15,981 nucleotides of DNA. It comes from Gammaproteobacteria bacterium. GTDB lineage: Bacteria > Pseudomonadota > Gammaproteobacteria > Thiomicrospirales > Thiomicrospiraceae. Below the pieces are notes generated by a model, which saw nothing but the letters and a program-made list of their open reading frames with translations, ran no database searches and was not told the DNA's origin. A program made the translations under genes and the position numbers. Where the stretch lies: assembly GCA_013153955.1 (NCBI GenBank), contig JAADDM010000065.1, positions 1 to 15,981 on the forward strand, written 5' to 3'. Position 1 is the stretch's first letter. Each line of letters begins with the position of its first letter. Of the stretch, positions 13,236 to 15,981 are shown piece after piece.

Positions 13236-13613
13236 ATGGCAAAGGTATTGGGTTTGGATCATGTGAGTATTATTGTTAAAGACGCCGAGGCTTCTTTGGC
13301 CTTTTATCAGTCGCTGTTAGAGGTCACTCTATTAGAGCGCCCAAATATCGGTTTTCCCGGTTACTGGGTAGATTTGTTTGCAGGACAGAGCTTGCATATT
13401 ATGCAGCTTGAAAATCCTAATTTAGGCACTGACAGGCCTGCTCATGGTGGGCGAGATTATCACTTTGCATTAAGAGTGGATTCAATCGCCTCTTATGTCG
13501 ATAAGCTGGAACAGATGTCGATGCCTTACACGAGAAGTCAGTCAGGGCGACAAGCGTTGTTTGTTCGCGATCTGGATAACAATGCCTTTGAGTTGTTTGA
13601 ATATAAATCGTAG
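13236..13613 (+). CDS. VOC-superfamily (glyoxalase/dioxygenase-fold) protein
   Basis: A 125-aa cytoplasmic protein with the two beta-alpha-beta-beta-beta modules of the vicinal oxygen chelate fold. Module one starts LGLDHVSIIVKDAEASLAFYQ, with H9 as the first metal-ligand position. Module two starts DYHFALRVDSI with H76, and ends FVRDLDNNAFELFE, where E119 or E122 would complete the metal site. It is a metal enzyme (lyase, isomerase or dioxygenase) by family; the substrate is unknown and nothing ties it to methylglyoxal specifically. The ATG at 13236 has AGGGGAG eight bases upstream. An in-frame TTG at 13203 lies at the end of the predicted -10 region and was rejected. The gene is monocistronic and convergent with glnD. 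Confidence 0.88.
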   Translation: MAKVLGLDHVSIIVKDAEASLAFYQSLLEVTLLERPNIGFPGYWVDLFAGQSLHIMQLENPNLGTDRPAHGGRDYHFALRVDSIASYVDKLEQMSMPYTRSQSGRQALFVRDLDNNAFELFEYKS

Positions 13614-13670
13614 ACGTTGCATCGCCATTCTGTAAAGCATAAACGTACTGCGACATCACTCTGAGATGCT

Positions 13671-13698
13671 TGCTTTAATAATTCAAAGCCTTAAAGCA
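13671..13698. terminator. Hairpin in the convergent VOC/glnD intergenic region
   Basis: TGCTTTAA (13671-13678) and TTAAAGCA (13691-13698) form a perfect eight-bp, AT-rich stem with a 12-base loop, 58 bases after the VOC stop. There is no T tract, so termination is a weak guess. Confidence 0.3.
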
Positions 13699-13807
13699 GC
13701 AGCCTTTAGATACTCGCCAGTCTGAATGATTAACGCCATCAGGTGATTTGTCTTCTCTTTTAAAGCTGTTATTTGTATCGGGATAGGCTGGAATGAAACT
13801 CTGATGT

Positions 13808-15981
13808 TTAACTTTCAATCATATCCAATAATGCTTCGGTTAGCTCTCGTTGTGTCTCTTTGCTGGTAATTGCCTGGTTGTGAGTGTTGCTGATTAAGAA
13901 AACATCCTCTGCTTTTTCACCCACAGTATGAATTTTGGCATCATGTAAGCGGATGTTTTGTTCCTTTAGGGCGCAGCCAATCTTGGCCAGTAACCCCGGA
14001 ATATCTTTGGTGTTAATGATTAACTCTGTCTGCTCGTCATTTCGCTTGGTAAAGATAATCTCTGTGGGGGTTTCAAAACATCGCACTCGGCGTGTCTGTA
14101 CGCTGTTGCCAGCTAGTATTGGGGAGATTTCGGGGGTGTTAAGTTGTGTTTCAATCTTGTGAAGGACTTCAGCGTGCAGAGCTTCATCAATGTAAGAGCG
14201 GGTTTCTCGGCTGATAAAGTGAATAATAACCAACGTCATATTATTGGTTGCACTATAAATTCGAGCTTCAACAACATCCAGTTGGAGTAAGTCTAGTGAG
14301 TGGGCGATATGCGCAAATAGAAAATCTCTATCGGGCATGTAAATCATGATTTGGGTTGCCCCTTTATGGATTTTAGTCTCGATAAATAGGTGCGTTTTTT
14401 GAGGATCAGCGTGATAGAGTTGCTTGGTGATTTTGGCGACATCAGCCGCTGTTTGTCGGCTAAAGAATTCACTCTTTGCCATGCTGTTCCAAAAAGGCTT
14501 GTACAAAGTTGATTTAAGTCCGCGTTTAGAGAGCATTTCACGTGCTTTCTCTTGGGTTTGCAGTGCTTTTTTAACTCTATCTTTTGGTGCGTTACTCGTG
14601 AGCGCAAGGGCTTTAGAGGTCTCATTGTAGAGTTCTAAGAAGAGTGAGTTTTTCCAGTCATTCCATACCTTCTCTGAGGTAGCACAGACATCGGCAACCG
14701 TTAATAAATACAGGTAGTCTAGGTGTTCTTGATCTTCCATTAAGTTTGCAAAATAGTTAATCACTTCAGGGTCACTTAAATCTTTGCGTTGTGCAATGCC
14801 TGAGAAATCTAAGTGGCGGCGTACTAACCAGCTAATCATCTTGCCATCTTTCTCAGAGAGGTTGTGCAGCTTGGCGAATTCAAGCGCATCTTCAGCGCCG
14901 AGCACCTCGTGTGCGCCTCCACGCCCTTTGGCAATATCATGAAAGAGGCCTGCTAGAAAGAGAACCTCTGGCTTACATATATTGCTCGCAATTTGGTGTG
15001 CGGTGGGAAACTCATAGGTAAATTCATCGACAAAGAAACGACGCAAATTACGAATGACCAGCATAGTATGTTCATCCACTGTATAGGCATGAAAAATATC
15101 AAACTGCATTAGCCCCGTAATCTTTTTAAATACAGGTAGATAGGCGCTTAAAATGCCATAACTGTGCATGCGTTTTACGGCGGCATTGACCCCTTTAGGC
15201 TGTCTAAATATCTCAATAAAGAGCGCCTTGTTAATAGGGTCGGCTCTGAAGTCATCATCAATTAAATAAAGATTGTCACGTACAGCTCTAATGGCGTTTG
15301 AACGTAAGCCTTTTAGGTGGGGCAAACTCTCTAACACGATGAATACTTCAAGCAAAGTGGTTGGGTTTTTCTCAAAGATACGCGGGTGCTTAATGTCTAG
15401 ATAATCATCGACAACTTGAAAGCGGCTGTTAATCGATTTGACGACAGAAGCGGTGGGCTTTAATAAGATTTCACGGAAGTGCTGTAGCAGAATTTCGTTC
15501 ATCTTAACAATGCTGTGAACATTACGATAATAGCTGCTCATGAACTGCTCGACAGCCATTTTTTCATCATTGTCGGTGTAGCCAAATGACTCTGCAATGG
15601 TTTGCTGGTTATCAAACTGAAGGCGGTCTTCTCGGCGTCTGCGCAGGTGCTGTAGGGCAAAGCGAATGCGGTTAAGGTATTTATAGCCGGATTCAATTTC
15701 TAAATATTCATCGGTACTTAGAAAGTTTCTTTGAACCAGCTCATTAATAGAGGTGGCGTTGAAGTGCCTTTTGGCCACCCAGTAAACCGTTTGAATGTCA
15801 CGAAGTCCGCCAGGGCTCTCTTTTACATTAGGCTCTAGCTGATAGACGGTTTCATTAAAGCGTTTATGACGATTTTGTTGCTCTAGCAATTTCGCCTGAA
15901 AGAAATCACTGCTCAACCAGAAGTCTTGACGTCCCCATATCATTTGTAAACTTTCAAATCGGTGATAGTCTCCGGTAATCC
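13808..15981 (-). CDS. glnD: Bifunctional PII uridylyltransferase/uridylyl-removing enzyme GlnD, N-terminus outside window
   Basis: Nitrogen-status sensor that uridylylates PII proteins when glutamine is low and removes UMP when it is high. The open frame runs off the right edge; 724 codons are visible and roughly 150-170 N-terminal residues, with the nucleotidyltransferase G-S and Asp-Asp motif, are missing. The ATG at 15943 is internal: the preceding codons encode ITGDYHRFESLQ, a GlnD segment. Numbering from that Met, the family linker NVKESPGGLRDIQTVYWV lies at 39-56, the HD hydrolase domain at about 285-430 (H335-D336 in GLFHDIAKG, then RRH), and two ACT domains at about 518-578 and 638-707, which bind glutamine. 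The gene is intact to its stop. It is usually followed or preceded by map/rpsB/dapD-type neighbours in gammaproteobacteria, which cannot be seen here. Confidence 0.97.
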   Translation of the reverse strand, partial: ITGDYHRFESLQMIWGRQDFWLSSDFFQAKLLEQQNRHKRFNETVYQLEPNVKESPGGLRDIQTVYWVAKRHFNATSINELVQRNFLSTDEYLEIESGYKYLNRIRFALQHLRRRREDRLQFDNQQTIAESFGYTDNDEKMAVEQFMSSYYRNVHSIVKMNEILLQHFREILLKPTASVVKSINSRFQVVDDYLDIKHPRIFEKNPTTLLEVFIVLESLPHLKGLRSNAIRAVRDNLYLIDDDFRADPINKALFIEIFRQPKGVNAAVKRMHSYGILSAYLPVFKKITGLMQFDIFHAYTVDEHTMLVIRNLRRFFVDEFTYEFPTAHQIASNICKPEVLFLAGLFHDIAKGRGGAHEVLGAEDALEFAKLHNLSEKDGKMISWLVRRHLDFSGIAQRKDLSDPEVINYFANLMEDQEHLDYLYLLTVADVCATSEKVWNDWKNSLFLELYNETSKALALTSNAPKDRVKKALQTQEKAREMLSKRGLKSTLYKPFWNSMAKSEFFSRQTAADVAKITKQLYHADPQKTHLFIETKIHKGATQIMIYMPDRDFLFAHIAHSLDLLQLDVVEARIYSATNNMTLVIIHFISRETRSYIDEALHAEVLHKIETQLNTPEISPILAGNSVQTRRVRCFETPTEIIFTKRNDEQTELIINTKDIPGLLAKIGCALKEQNIRLHDAKIHTVGEKAEDVFLISNTHNQAITSKETQRELTEALLDMIES

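Noticed and set aside
13417..13659. Minus-strand frame across the VOC gene
   Set aside because: Antisense shadow of a well-supported gene; no ribosome-binding site or recognisable domain.
14344..14630. Frames on both strands inside glnD
   Set aside because: They overlap the HD-ACT region of glnD, which is continuous and conserved.

Overview
The window looks like ordinary chromosome of a moderately low-GC gammaproteobacterium. Gene content (proteobacterial-length GlnD, NagZ, YnaI-type MscS, type I MurB, and the yffB-dapE gene pair also found in E. coli) points to that class. A tetrathionate/thiosulfate-type (TtrS/TtrR-like) two-component system would suit a sulfur-metabolising marine lineage such as Thiomicrospira/Hydrogenovibrio, but that last step is inference and no taxonomic marker is present. 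There is no IS element, CRISPR array, phage gene, rRNA or tRNA that I can see.

Layout. 1-876 (+): tail of a DppB/OppB-type permease and a complete DppC/OppC-type permease of a peptide or metal ABC importer. 972-about 4030 (-): a FixJ/TtrR-like response regulator preceded by a hybrid PhnD-like/GAF/histidine kinase sensor. 4328-4573 (+): a small HTH protein divergent from the kinase. 4631-5086 (-): a stand-alone MOSC protein with a strikingly structured upstream region. 5359-7571 (+): nagZ and a YnaI-like mechanosensitive channel, one-base overlap, ending in a clear terminator. 7689-8711 (-): murB. 8761-10191 (+): an NSS-family sodium symporter that shares a 49-bp divergent promoter region with murB. 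10287-10766 (-): a single-domain cyclic-nucleotide-binding protein. 10997-13118 (-): yffB, dapE and a small membrane protein. 13236-13613 (+): a VOC-fold protein. 13808-15981 (-): glnD, cut by the window edge.

How the genes relate. Cell-wall metabolism (NagZ recycling, MurB synthesis, DapE making diaminopimelate and lysine precursors) and nitrogen sensing (GlnD) are housekeeping. The accessory-looking part is 972-5200: the sensor kinase system, the small HTH gene and the MOSC gene with their unusual intergenic DNA.

Most notable points. (1) The sensor kinase reads open in frame 81 codons upstream of its first ATG and encodes a good signal peptide there, but has no ATG, GTG or TTG; a Shine-Dalgarno sequence sits 6 nt before an ATC codon. 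(2) The 83-nt stretch upstream of the MOSC gene contains two long helices in interleaved (pseudoknot) order plus a third hairpin abutting one of them. (3) Two divergent gene pairs (murB/NSS and yffB/VOC) have inverted-repeat promoters with a TATAAT box on each strand. (4) A perfect 16-bp palindrome with an extra half-site two helical turns away lies upstream of the sensor kinase.
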